NCBI GenBank assembly: GCA_014898415.1
Contig: RCTD01000012.1
Location: 496,001-560,000 of the forward strand
Origin: Stromatinia cepivora
Taxonomy: Eukaryota > Ascomycota > Leotiomycetes > Helotiales > Sclerotiniaceae
Length of the DNA stretch: 64,000 nucleotides
Direction: 5' to 3'
The notes beneath the pieces are model-generated. The model was not told the origin of the DNA and searched no databases. It saw only the letters and a list, made by a program, of their open reading frames with translations. A program made the position numbers and the translations under genes. How positions within the stretch are numbered: position 1 is the stretch's first letter; each line of letters opens with the position of its first letter. Positions 1 through 12,640 of this stretch are shown here, one piece after another.

Positions 1-3000
1 TTAATATTCATTTATATCTGCCAGTTCATTATTATCGATTATTGGCTGGAGATAGGTATAATCTATTATTGATAATTTCTTAACTTGATATTGTTTATAT
101 ATAATATTGTATTTGGTTAATATAATATCGAGATATTCTTCTTGATCTATAATTAATATATACACTTTTCTATTGTGAATAATTTTAATATTTAGGATCT
201 TATTAATCTCCTTTAGATTTTTAATATTAAAACAAACTGATAGCTTTTCATCGAATTAAGTGATTTGCGATGATGTATATAATACAATAACGATATCATC
301 GATATATACTAGTAATATTATATCATGATCTTTAAATATATACAAATATGGGTCTGTCAAACTTTGTACAAAATCTATATTTAAAAGCTCTTTCTTTAAT
401 AGTAAACTCCAATCCCTTTTAGTTTGCTTCAAATTATATAAGCTTTATAAGATTTGTAGTATATATCCTTTTTTGACTTTGATATTTTAAAGTGATTCGA
501 AGTAGATCTTTTCCTTCAAATATGATTCGATAAAAGCGTTTTTGATATCGAAATGTGAATATTCTAAATTTTCCTTTGCAATGATAGTTAGGAATAGTTT
601 GAATGTATTTAACCTCATTATTAATGCAAACATTTCGTTGTAATTCTTTCTTAGTATTTGATTGAATCTTCAAATCATTAATCTTATCTTGAATCGTTCT
701 ACCTTGTTATTTTTGGTCTTAATTATAAATACTTATTTCGTCGAAATCAGATTACTTTCTTTAGAGAGTATATATTCTTTTTAAGTATTATTTTGAATCA
801 AGGATATGATTTCCTTTTGGATGGTTTCCTTTCATTTTTCAGAGTATTCTCGATCCAATATTGTTTCCTTATAAGTTCTTGGTATTTTGATTCCTAGAAC
901 TTCTTTGGTTGGATATGTTATATTTTCTGTATTGTTTGTATTTATTAACGAAGTTATGAAATCTGAAATGATCTTATCTTTAATATAAGGGTCTATTTTG
1001 TAAATAGTTGGGATTGTAATTATAATGTGTTCTATACTTTCTTGAGTTTTGGTTTATATAGATATTACAATCAATACCCTTATAATTTTGTTTTCCTGTT
1101 TTTCTTTAGGATCTTATTCTATATCTCTTTTCCATTTTCATATTAAATATCTTAGGGATTCATTTTCAAGGTTTATTTTATTCTTTTATTCGATTTTAGA
1201 TAATTGTAGATTTATTTCGTTTTTTGATCTTGCTGAAATAGGTTTGTTAGCAAAATTTAAGACAATCTTAAATTTTGCTTTTGGTATAGATTCAGGGTTT
1301 GCAAAAGTTGATTCTTAGGTTGGATCCTTTGAAATGATGGATTCGATATCTGAAGTATTTTTGGAAGAAGATTTTTGATTTGTTTTCTGGATATTGTTAT
1401 CTTTATCTTTATTGTATATTGGTATTGATATATCTAATTTATTTGATTTTAATTCGATAATTGGGATGCTTAGTATAATCATTGAATTCGATATAATATC
1501 TATTGGAAAGAATATTTGGAACAAAAGTAATATAGGTATCGCATTTGGTATTGAGGATAGAGAAAATGCTTTATTTGTTGTTGGTTTATTATAAGGTTTT
1601 CGATCTGATTTTATATTTTTTATTTCTTGTGGATTTGATTTACAATTTCTTAATTTAAGATTCAAATCTTCTTTTCGATGAAATTCATCTATAATTATTC
1701 TATTTGATCGAAATGTATAATTTAATTCTGGAGAATACACTTTGATATATTTATTTGTAACTTTTGAATACCCTAAGAATACATCGATTTTCGAAATGTC
1801 CTGCAATTTGTTATATCTCTGTTTTTTCGGAATAATCTTAGGATTGATATAAGTGTAATATTTGCTCCCCCAAACTTTGTATATCTCTATATCTAGTATT
1901 ATATCTATAAAAGCTTTTATAAAAGATTGATTTATTTTGTTTATATTAAGATCAATATTAGTATGGTTTTTGATATAAATATCATACTTTACAACTTCAT
2001 TTCAAAATTCTAATGATAATCCAGCTTCTTTTAGTATTACTTTTATATCTGTTTTTGCAATCTTTATATTCCATTCTGTAAGTTTGTTTTGATATAAAAA
2101 GGCAATTATTATAATTTCGGATTATATGCTTGATAATCATTTACAAATAATTTGTAGAAGTTCCGATATATTATCAGTTCTGATTGTAATGATCTTTTCT
2201 TCAATAGCTAATTCTATCTTCTTTTTCTAAGTTTTCAATATTTGAATTGTATCGTTTTTTTGTTTAAATAATATAATCCAATTTATTCTTATATAACTAT
2301 TAATAATCAATATAAAATAACGATTCCCTTAAATCGATTTTAAAAATGATTCTGTAATATTGAAATATATAAATTCGAATCTCTTTGATTTATACAAACT
2401 CAATTGCTTCGGAATACAATTGATCATTTTGGTGAATATATACATTTCGTAGATATCTAATTTAATTGGGATCTTTATCGATTTGATTATATTGAATATC
2501 TTATATAGATTCTTGATCTTATCTGAACCTAGATAATTGAATCTTCGATACCATAATAGATATCTCTCTTTCTCCTTAAATGTTAATTCATTATCAATAT
2601 CTTTAATGCTATCGATTATCTTTGAAGAAAAGTCTTTTTCCTGATCATTTTGATATATATTAGAATAGAGAGTTATATCTTTATATTCTTTAATTATATA
2701 TGAAACCATATACATTCCATTTTGCATTCTAGTACAGATGACTTTCTTATTATTCTTCTTGAAATATATATAATGAAAGTTGAATTCCCTTTGCAACCCT
2801 GTTTCGCAAATCCTTTTTCCTGACAGCAAATTTACTCTTAACCCTGATATATATAATATATTTGAAAGTAGTATCTTAGAATCATTTTTGTATACCATAT
2901 TTATTAAATTCTAATAACAATAATACATCATTTCCCCATCAATCTTTATTCTTTGTTTAACAATAGATTCTATTGATCTGAATAATGAAGATTAATCAAA

Positions 3001-3950
3001 TATATATAAAGAAGTATTTGTATCGGTATATTATTTGTTAAGGGAAGTTTTATTAATAGTTTCCTTTGTCAAATTGCAATCTTCCTTTATTATATCCTTA
3101 ATATCGGAGTTTGATTCAGAGATATTGTTAACAGGGTATACTTGGTTTTTTTTGTTGAAATGGATTTTTTTCGGATTTGATGATCTTTTTCTCTTTTGGT
3201 AATAAAGGTAATTGTGAAGGAGTTTATTGGTTTGCATTAAATATAAATAGTTTTATATATAATGATCTTCTCTTTAATATAAATCATAAATATTGTTTGG
3301 GGTTTTGAAATCTGATTCTTAGTGTTGAGAAATGTATCTAGATTTTTTTGTAATTTGTATTAACTTTGATTCATCCTTAAGATGAAGTTTTTTAATTTGT
3401 AAATATTTGATTTTATCATTAATACTAAAGTTGGTTTGGATATCCAATATATCCATTACTTTTTGATAATCGATTGGAAGATTATATATTAAAACCAAAA
3501 ACAAAACAGTATTTTGATATACTAATCGATAGTTTTTATTTATAGCTCTTAGTTTCCTTTTGTACTTTTTCAATTTGTCCCAAACTTCGATAATAATTAT
3601 ATCGGGATAAGTATTGAATTGAAATTTGAAGTTCTGGATTATTGTTATATATATATTGGTTGTGATTGTATTGACTCTGGTATATTTTGATTTAAAGTAT
3701 TTCCAGAATATATATACTATTGAATATTCGTTGATAAAGGCTTTATTGTTATTATTAAGTATTATACAAATATATGATAATATATTCGCTTTGTCCTTTA
3801 AATATTCCGATTTCAATTCGATATTGTAATATACACGATCATTGATTTCATAGACAGATGCTGTATTGGGTCCTGCAATCTGTATATATTCGTTTAATGT
3901 TTGATCAATTGTATAAAACCATTCTTTCCCTCTTAATTGTATCTTCGTTT
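1..3950 (-). pseudogene. Degenerate Ty1/Copia retrotransposon gag-pol, running off the left edge
   Basis: Read on the minus strand, broken frames follow the Copia domain order. A gag-like stretch lies at 3816-3319. A protease-end motif (ILYISGLRVNLLSGKR) lies near 2840-2790, followed by a GAG-pre-integrase-like stretch (LLWYRRFNYLGSDKI) near 2560-2510. An integrase-to-RT linker (VFLGYSKVTNKYIKVYSPEL) lies near 1790-1710. A reverse transcriptase catalytic motif (VYIDDIVI) lies near 310-285. Stops and frame breaks occur throughout and the DNA is extremely AT-rich, so no intact protein is possible. Its 5' LTR is at 4414-4570. The first ~330 bases are closely similar to the plus-strand copy at about 14,205-14,560, so two copies of one family are present. 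The element continues beyond position 1. Confidence 0.85.
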
Positions 3951-4393
3951 ATCTGAATCATCGTTTATAGTTATTTTGATCGAGCTTCGAAGGATTGTTT
4001 GATTTCGATATTGTGAAGATTTCTTGCTATTTGATGGATATCGAAGATAGCCTTCAGATTTTCAAAATGGTTTTAAAAAAGAAGTGTACAGTAAATAAAT
4101 TCAAAATAATAAAGAAATATAAAAATAAAACAATAAAAAAATTCGTAAAATCGTATTGTAATATATTTTCTTGTAGCTATGCGAATTTGATCTTCGTTTT
4201 TGCTATAATTCTGTATCAGCACTATGCAGATTGCTCTCCGCTTTGGCCTGTAATATTGTGAGTTATAAACTGTGTTGTCGTATTTCAACTCTGCTTCGAT
4301 AGTATTGTATGAAAACTCTGATTTTCACTTTGTTCCATCTCTACTAGCTATATTAATCCTTTCTCGATTTGCTTTGCTTTCTAGTTACTATTA
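3951..4393. other. Leader region of the Copia element
   Basis: AT-rich sequence between the LTR and the first gag-like frame. No gene is seen in it. Confidence 0.5.
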
Positions 4394-4413
4394 TGCAATC
4401 GAATCTCATAACC
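4394..4413 (-). promoter_or_regulatory. Probable primer binding site of the Copia element (half-tRNA-iMet type)
   Basis: Directly inside the LTR the minus strand reads GGTTATGAG. That is complementary to the CTCATAACC anticodon-loop region of initiator tRNA-Met. Drosophila copia is known to prime from the 5' half of this tRNA, cut in the anticodon loop. The match degrades further in, which could be RIP. This is an inference from nine bases plus position. Confidence 0.4.
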
Positions 4414-4570
4414 TATTAACTTTTAGTACAGGAAGTAGTAGTATTGTTGATTATATAGGTTGAACTAAGGATCTATAATTCTAGTAGGAGTAGAATTGAG
4501 GTTATCCCCAAATATGGTCTGTGCACCATTGTGGTCTCGTGACCTCAATTCTAATCCTATGATGGCCTCA
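4414..4570 (-). repeat. Copia LTR (157 bp), 5' LTR of the minus-strand element
   Basis: On the minus strand this repeat begins TGAGGCC and ends GTTAATA (GTTAACA in the other copy), giving a TG...CA-type LTR. It matches, in inverted orientation and at equal length, 15304-15460. Most differences are C/T or G/A transitions. The internal bases just after it on the minus strand begin GGTTATGAG. Confidence 0.8.
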
Positions 4571-5579
4571 TTTCCAACAATATATAATATAGAAATCTGC
4601 AGAACTGTACTTTTTGGCTTTTTTGCTTCTCTTTCGTACAAAGCGTTTAGTTATATATCCGTTCAGAAATTTCATAAAGATTTGAGAATTGAAGCGAAAA
4701 GCGTAATAGATTATATCCATTCTTATTGAAGTATTATTTAAATTTATATCTTCCGATCAAAGATAGATGAGAACTTTTCCTTAAACAATTGTCCAAATTC
4801 TTTCGAGATTTTTAAAACCTTCTTTAACTTTATTATAGCGCTATTCAACAAATTGAATTATATTATTGTTTTTAGCAAAATAACCGGTCTTGAAGAAACC
4901 AATCATTTTATAAAGCTTCTAATCTTCGATCCGATTTCTTACTTTACTCGTAAAGTTTCCAATAAGATCAATAATACTTACAAAGTAATTAAACCATTGT
5001 TCAAAAACATTATATTTTTCTTTAACTTCAAAAATTTCAATAAATGCGAATATTTCGATTTCGTTATTGAAGGAATGATTTTTGTATCAAACAAGAAAAG
5101 AAATATTATTATCAATAAAACGGAAGGTTATAATTTGATTAAATCCTTCTCCAAACATTATATCAAAATTTAAATAAAAGTTTATATAAATAATAAAATA
5201 AATACAAATAAAGAATTGATAATTTCAAATCAAATTATTAAAAAAAACAGATTTAAAAAGAAAATATTGAATTATTCAAATATTGTTCAGAAATTGTTTA
5301 TAAGTTGTTCAAAAGCGAGATCAATAGTATAATAAGTTTTTTCAAAGAAGATTCAAATACCCTTCCCCTTTCAAAGATTATAAAGCTTTCCTTATCGAAC
5401 TTCTTAATTGATAATCAGAAGTTTGTGACAATAATTTCTTTTCGGTTTGTTATATTTGTTCTTTTCCTTTTAATTCTATATCGTTTTGCAATTGAATAAA
5501 GAATAATCCTTAATTATTTATTATCTTTTATTTGGAAAACTATAAATACCTAAAAACTCGGTTTTTTTGGTTTATCTAT
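4571..5579. other. AT-rich degenerate DNA downstream of Gypsy pol
   Basis: It follows the last pol motif on the minus strand and probably contains the untranslated 3' end and LTR of the Gypsy element. I could not align an LTR here. The open frames are low-complexity and not credible genes. Confidence 0.4.
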
Positions 5580-7761
5580 TTATACAAATCCTTAGAATTG
5601 TTATCTACAAAAAGATCTAAATGTAAGATATATTTCTTGAAATAGATGCTTATATAGATTCCATTAAACAGGGTACCATTTATCTCTTTAAGGATATATA
5701 TAAAAAGACCCTTCAATTTCTTTGTCATTTTATAAAATCTGTATTATTTGAAAGCAAGTTTTGTATTACAAAATATATTGATTTTTGATTAAGGATCGTA
5801 ATGTAGAACTATATATTCAATTCGAATATTCTTATCTAATATTTTGCAATCGAAATTATATCGAAGTTTACTATCTTTTCTGTAATATTATTTACAAAGG
5901 ATTGCTTCTTTAATATCTTCATCTAATATTTTTAATTATTATATTCTAATGATCAATAAATCTTCCCGGGTTCATATATTTTCCTAATTAAGGATCCTTC
6001 AAATTGTATATATAATTTCAAAAGACAATACAACTTTCTATTTATAGATCAATTCAAATAATGTTTTGTTTGTCAGTTTATGAATTGAGATATGATCAGC
6101 AAATAATATTGTTTCTAATTATTCAAACTATTTACGCTTTCTTTGTGATAAACGGAAAAATGTTTCCACGATAGAATGATGATCTTTTTTCATTATTCTA
6201 TTGATTTGTAAATAATAGATTGATATCTTGATTTTATCGATTCTATATTTTTCGCAATAAATAAGTATAATATTTTTATTTTTAAATCTTTTATCCATAA
6301 TAATTTTTTTAAAGAAACTATAATGATAGATTACTTTATAAAGGAATTTGGCAATTATTTTCAAGATAGTATTCTACAAAACTTTAGTTTCCATTCAATC
6401 ATTTAAATCTTCTTATAGAATAACAAAGTATTTGAATTTATGGTCGTTAAGTATTTTTGTAATATTCATATCAACTTTATGTTAAATATTTAAGGTCCAA
6501 ATGATAATTATTGATTCATTTGTTTATTTGAACAATCTGAATTAGTAAACAAAGCAAGAAATCATCCAATTTTTCATATCCTTGTATATCCCATTTTATC
6601 AATAACAATTGCATACTTTAGTATACAATGATTTTAGACCTTTATAATTCAGTTTTTTATATATTGGAGTCATAATTTTTGCTTTTTCGATTAAATCGTT
6701 ATTTGCTATTATATAGACGGGAGGTAATCCATCTCCCTGGATTCTGAATAAACAATGATCCTTTATATAGAAATTGAAAGCTTCCTTTTTGAAAGTTTGT
6801 CAATCCTTTATTAGTATATTTTTAGGTTTCTGTAATATAATGATATACTGAATAATCATTTGTATCCTTTTATTTCCGCTTTCCAAAATTTAAGATAGTT
6901 TTAAAATTTTGGAGTTATTTATACTCACTATTGGATCTATCCATAACGAATTCAGATCTGTAATAATCAAATCATTAATATCCTTTTTATATTCCTTATC
7001 AATATCATCCAAAGCAATTCGCGATTGTTGTAATAGGATATCTATAATAATATTTTTATTTCCAGAAATATATCTAATATCAAAATCGAAAAGTCTGATT
7101 CAAGTAATCCATTTTATGATCAAAGTATTAGATAAATCTGTAATTATTTTATTTAATTAAACTATAAATACATTTATATCAATTTCTAAAAGGAAATAAA
7201 TATTATAAAAATCTTTTTTGCATTTTTGTAAAACTTTGAATACTCCTTTGTATTCTTTTTTAATAGTATCATAATTCCATTCAGTATAATTCCATATACC
7301 ATTTTTATATTTAGCAACAATGCAAGATTTATTATTATACATTTGATCTAGAACAATTCCCTATTTTATCAAGTTAATATCGATAGCGAATATAATGGTT
7401 CCGGTTTTAAATGAATAAATCAATAAAAAAAGGATTAGGGCCGAAATTAATTTATCTTTTAATAAAATCATTACAATATTATAATTAACGATCTAAATAA
7501 ATTTTATATCTTTTTTTAATAATATATAAAAAGGCTTTATAATAATAACAAAATTCTTTATTTAAAATCAATAAAAGATATATATTCCAAAGAATATTCT
7601 AATTTTATAATTGTTTGAGCAAAATAACCATTCAAGTATCTTGATGATTTTAACAATATTAGAACTTCTTCCTTCAGAATTAATATAATAATCTACAATT
7701 CAAATTCCATTATAATATTATTTGGATTTGATATTAATAATATATTTTGTATATTCAATAA

Positions 7762-7911
7762 TGTGACGAACCCAACGAGCGTTTAGAGATCAACCTTAGA
7801 ATTAAAAGCTACAGAGCTAAAGAGAGTGTGTTATGAAGTTATATATATGATTGGTTCGAAGTTTAATACCGTATTAATCCGATCGGACGTGATCATATAT
7901 ATCTTATAACA
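7762..7911 (-). repeat. 3' LTR (150 bp) of the LTR-gag-LTR element
   Basis: It aligns without gaps to 9127-9276. About 30 mismatches were counted by hand and every one is a transition (C/T or G/A), the expected mark of RIP. Confidence 0.85.
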
Positions 7912-7925
7912 TTACCCCCCCTTTC
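7912..7925 (-). promoter_or_regulatory. Polypurine tract of the LTR-gag-LTR element
   Basis: The minus strand reads AGAAAGGGGGGTAA immediately upstream of the 3' LTR, where a plus-strand DNA primer tract should be. Its orientation agrees with gag. Confidence 0.65.
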
Positions 7926-8613
7926 TGAAAAGTTCGTTTCGAATTCATTTTAAATGAATGATTTAAATACAAAATGATCATTAATCTTCTTTTAATAAAA
8001 ATTCCTGATGTATAGATTGTATTATAGTTAACGAATATATATTCATTATATTATATATCTTCTTCAAGTGATCTTCAAAATATTGGTTATTGATTATCTT
8101 TTCTAAATTTTTATCATTGTTGTTTTCGGGTTCAGTAGTCAATATAATAATTGGAACAAACTCTTATCGATCTTGGACTCTTTAATACAGATCTAATAGA
8201 TAAGTTTATACCCAATGAAAGTTACTTCTATATTGTATATATTTATTTTATTTATACAAAAAAGTTCTTTCAGAAGGGGAAAACTTGGGTGTTTGTATAT
8301 AGAGTAGAATCAGAGTACAATCAAGCTTATCTGATTGAATATCAAAAGGGTTAAAGGCATCAATGATATTAAGGTTGCTAACATCTATTGGATTGTAGTT
8401 CCGAGAATAGGATGGATTCTGCAATATATATAGGGCTCTAAACTCACTAAAATAGAATGATACAGGGAATCCATTTGCTGTGCGAGCAGTTAGTTGTTAT
8501 ATAATCTAAACAAAATCGGAATAGGAATAGAAAAGAGAAAACTATTGAGAAAGACGATTTCTAAGAGTAATATTGAATCTATTACAAAAGGTTGAGATTT
8601 TATTCGAATTGGG

Positions 8614-8850
8614 TCAATTCTGATCTTTGACTTCATAAAAAGTCCTTTCGAATTTTGTAATATAGGTATATAAAGAATTGGTTCTTTGTTTGAGAATAAA
8701 TAACTTATTTTCGGCTTCTTGAACTTTATTCGGATTATTGTAAACGTGTATGAATTGATTCAGGATCGTCGTATAATCTAAGGGAACGTTTTGATCAAAA
8801 GAAGAAAGGATCAGGGAAAAAGGGTTTCGGACGAGAAGGAGTATGAGCAA
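8614..8850 (-). pseudogene. Ty3/Gypsy gag fragment inside the small element
   Basis: A 79-codon open stretch has the shape of a retrotransposon gag helical domain: NPNKVQEAENKLFILKQR, then YTYITKFERTFYEV. In this family a segment of the form NPxxxxEAExxLxxLxQ is followed by an FERxxYE-like segment. It is not a complete gag and has no zinc knuckle. Confidence 0.65.
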
Positions 8851-9126
8851 CAGAAATGCATTCGAGAATCAGGGAGCGTAGGAATGAGATTTCATCCTAC
8901 TGACGAATCATTTCGCTACAAAGTTCTGCAATCGTAAGATTTATCGAATCGTAATCTATAGCTTAGAAATTAAAGGTAAGAAAAAAAGCAACACCTTCGA
9001 ATAATATCAAAAAGATCTATATATAAGCGAAAGAATATAAGCGATATACCTAAACAAAAGTAAACGGAGTGTATATAAGTATATATAGATATTATTCTAT
9101 TTCTTATCTGGAAGAACTTTTAATAA

Positions 9127-9276
9127 TATAATAAACCCAATAAACGTTTAGAGATCAATCTTAGAATTAAAAGCTATAAAGCTAAAGAGAATATACTACG
9201 AAGCTATATATATGATCGGCTCGAAGCTTAGTACCGTACTAGCCCGATCGGACGCGATCACGTGTATCTCGTGACA
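9127..9276 (-). repeat. 5' LTR (150 bp) of the LTR-gag-LTR element
   Basis: Partner of 7762-7911. This copy retains more GC pairs over its outer half, ending CTCGTGACA on the plus strand. Confidence 0.85.
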
Positions 9277-12200
9277 AATATATTCTATTATAGCATCCAG
9301 GTTTTTCAAATGCTCGATAATGAATTTTTTCAATCCAAATTCAATTTCAATTTTACTATATCGAATTCTAGAACCCTTAACTTCAATATTATTTAAGTAA
9401 GGTATAATAATATCAAATATGATATCCTATAATATCCTTAATATAATCCTTACAAATTGAATAACCGAATTAATAACCCTTTATAGTAGAATAATGAATT
9501 TTATCAAATTAAAAAGAATCATAATAACAATAATATCTTTATTCTTTTTATCTAAAAGTATTTAATTATATCCAAAAAAGAAATCAATCAAGAATATTAA
9601 TAAACATCCAATTATTTGTTCAACAAATTCTTTTAAATTTGAAAGCATATTTATATTTCGTAAGGTTACAATATTTGCTTTTGTTATTACAATAACAATA
9701 CAATATTTACCAATCTTGCTTTTTTTAATTAAATATTAAAGGTTTCGATATAGTTTTTCTCTTTCCTTTAATATACTTCGTTTGATATAATTTCTTATTA
9801 TTTCGATAATTATTAATAAAAAAGCTTTAAGGAATATAAAATTAGGAATTTACTAAATCTTATATAATATTGTTTTAATAATCTATAACAAAGCAATTGA
9901 AAGTTTGATATTGCTGGCTTTTATTCAATTAAAAATTAATACTGCTTTTCGATTCTACAATAATATAAGGAAAAGTTCCTTTTTATATTTCCAAAGTATA
10001 TCTTCGATATTTAATAATACTAAATATTCTTGTATCAATCAGAAATCTTTAGATTTGATATTGAAATATAATATCAAATATTTCGAAAAGGGATTTGATA
10101 ATTGATATTTAAAGTATTTTATATATTCCAATTTCAGCCAATTAGGATTACCTTTTGGAATTTCTTTATCAATATATTCTATTTCATTTAAAGGTTTTAT
10201 TTTGTTCTTCTTTTTTTTATATACATTATTGACCGAAATGAGAATTTCGGATTTGATATCGATTAGTTTCTTCTAAACATTACTTTTTACCCTAAATTCT
10301 TCCAAATCGAAATGAATATTATTAATAGTAAAATATTCCTGAAATCTCTTTAATTCCGAATCCTCAATATTATCAAATATATCTTCGATATTAAAGTCAA
10401 AACTAATTCGAACGATATCCATATTGAGCTTTATAGAATTTAAGATTATTTTAAAATTTGGAATGTTAATCAGGAATTCTGGGAAATGGTTTTTAACGAA
10501 TTCTTTAAATTTCCCTTCATTCTTGATAGCATTTAGGATTTTTGAAAGATTATCGATACAATCCCTAGGATTTGTATTATCTATTCTTTTCCCAGTTTTT
10601 CAAAATCAACTTTTATAATATCTGCTTTATGTTTTGATTTAATCGTTTAGCAACCGATTCTATTAATATTATTATTATTAGTAATCTATACAATCTATTT
10701 ATCTTTTTTGTATTCAAAATCGATCTTTCCTGTAAATAAATATAGCATCCTTAATAATAATAGATCTTTAATGTTATTCAGGACAAAGATATCGATAATA
10801 TTCTTAACTCCTCCAAAATTGACTTTTATATTTTCAATCAATCTATACAAAATAGTAGTATTCTCATCAGGAATGATTATTATCGTTTTATATTCGCGTA
10901 TTATAAATCCCAATTCTTTTGCAACTTCCAGGCTTATTATGTTGATTATCGATTCCGAATCGACAATACTGTTAATCTTAATATTCTTATCTATAAGGGT
11001 TATAATAATAATAGGTATATTATATATTTCTTTTAATTGATAATTAAAGGAGGTGTTTAAATAATTAATAACTGTTAAGATTATTGTAGCTTTTTCGACA
11101 GGAATTTCTGAATTTCTGAAAAGCTCTTTTCGTTCTTTGATATCTGCGATTAATATTTTCTTGAAAGTTTGTTTAAGAAAATCTGGTATATATATAAAAG
11201 CAATTCTAATTGTTATCAGAATTTCGATTCTACAAATCTGTTTTAAGATTTCTATTAGGGATTCTGTAATATAAATAATAATTAATATTTGCTTTTTTAT
11301 TCTTGAGAATCTAATATAAAAGTTGAATGTTTTATCCTTTCACATTATATCATTTTTATCGAATTCAGAAAAACCCTCCCTTCCCTGAAATTCTTCTGCT
11401 TTATCTTCTTCGCTTTCATCAATATCCATGGTTTCATCTTCATTAAAGAATTCTTTCTTTAACCTTTCCCTTTTAATTTGATTCATTATTCTGAACAATA
11501 CTTTTCGAAAAATATTTGATGATTTTTGAAATTTATCAATTCCATTTCATCCTATCGATTTGGACTTTTTAGATAATCGGTTTTATAGCTTTGAGGTTTC
11601 TTTAAGCTAGATAACTATATTGATATTGATAATTTCTCCTCCTCGATGATTGACATTATTTACAAATATATCCCTTATAATTTAGATACTAGAGATTCCA
11701 AGATTCAACAAACCATCCTTAATATTGAGTTTCTCCAATTGTTTCTCTTACTAACCAAATCCATAAGTTTTTATATATATTTCAATTTGATAACTTTCTA
11801 AAAAATCCTTTTGTTTAAAGATTAGAAAAGGGTTGGGATATCCTTTAAGATTAAATATAAAGATTCCGTATTCATTATAATAATATAATTCAGTATTAAT
11901 ATTATTAATCTTTTTAGAGCAATTTTGTTTCATAGTATAACTATCAGTATAAGGAGATCTTCCAAAATAATAGTAATAGAGATAATCCTTTTTGTAAATT
12001 CCATTTATATCAAGAAGAATTCTCTTCTGTTTATTTTGAATGAGATAATCATTATATTTCGTATTGCTTCCTCGATGAATAGTTTGATATTGTAATAACG
12101 AGAAGGATAATTTCGAATCCTTTATATCTTTGATTTTCATTTTTAGATAATTTATACTGAATTTATCCAAAAGATTAATGATTTCATTTATAGCATTTTT

Positions 12201-12640
12201 TATCTTCTGTTCTTGAGAATAAGGCTTTGTATTAGTATTAAAAACAAATAGGGTTTTTATATATTTATATATAGTCTGGGAAATAATAGTTTGATAAGAT
12301 TTAGGTCTTTCGTAAATTCAGGCGACAGAATCCTCAGAAAAGCATTATTTATAAATTTCATCCATCATTCTCTTGAAGTTCATAGAAACAGGATCATCAA
12401 GGTCAACTTTAAGCTATCTAACAATCTTCTTTCCCATTTGGGTATACAGACTATACAGAAACATCTTTCCAGTTTCGAATTCGGTGATTATATGATTATC
12501 AATGAATTGAATAATTGAAAATACAAACTTAGTAATATAATCCTTTATCATTATTGAATTTGTATTATAATCCCTTTTATTTTTATTATACTGATTATCA
12601 ATAAATTGATCAAGAAAATTTCGGATATCTATCATTTGCT

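Larger units (their letters stand above)
7762..9276 (-). mobile_element. 1.5-kb nonautonomous Ty3/Gypsy element: LTR-gag-LTR (TR-GAG-like)
   Basis: Two 150-bp direct repeats bound a 1215-bp interior. On the minus strand the LTRs begin TGTCACGAG and end TCACA. A gag-type helical segment lies at 8850-8614 and includes the fragment VYNNPNKVQEAENKLFILK. A clean polypurine tract (AGAAAGGGGGGTAA) abuts the downstream LTR. No protease, RT or integrase sequence is recognisable inside. Flanking 5-mers are AATAA and AATAT, so a target duplication is only approximate. It sits inside the RT region of the larger Gypsy element and so is the younger insertion. It could also be an internally deleted full element. 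Confidence 0.75.
5580..12640 (-). pseudogene. Degenerate Ty3/Gypsy retrotransposon (gag-PR-RT-RH-INT), split by a younger insertion
   Basis: Minus-strand fragments appear in Gypsy order. A gag piece is at 12635-12414, and a zinc-knuckle-like piece (SYTMKQNCSKK) near 11,930. A retropepsin-like piece (IVDSESIINIISLEVAKELG, active-site triplet altered) lies near 10,985-10,920, continuing to 10,695. An RNase H segment (EWNYDTIKKEYKGVFKVLQK) is at about 7290-7230. The post-RNase H motif IRLFDFDIRYISGNKN is near 7105-7055. An integrase core piece (KISIYYLQINRIMKKDHHSI) is near 6225-6165. A pol-terminal LDLFVDNNSK motif lies near 5600. Stops are frequent. The element at 7762-9276 interrupts the RT region. 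I could not find its own LTRs. RT catalytic residues are not legible. Confidence 0.8.

Noticed and set aside
10708..11040. 110-codon plus-strand frame in the AT-rich island
   Set aside because: The minus strand carries Gypsy protease remnants here. The plus frame reflects AT-rich composition.
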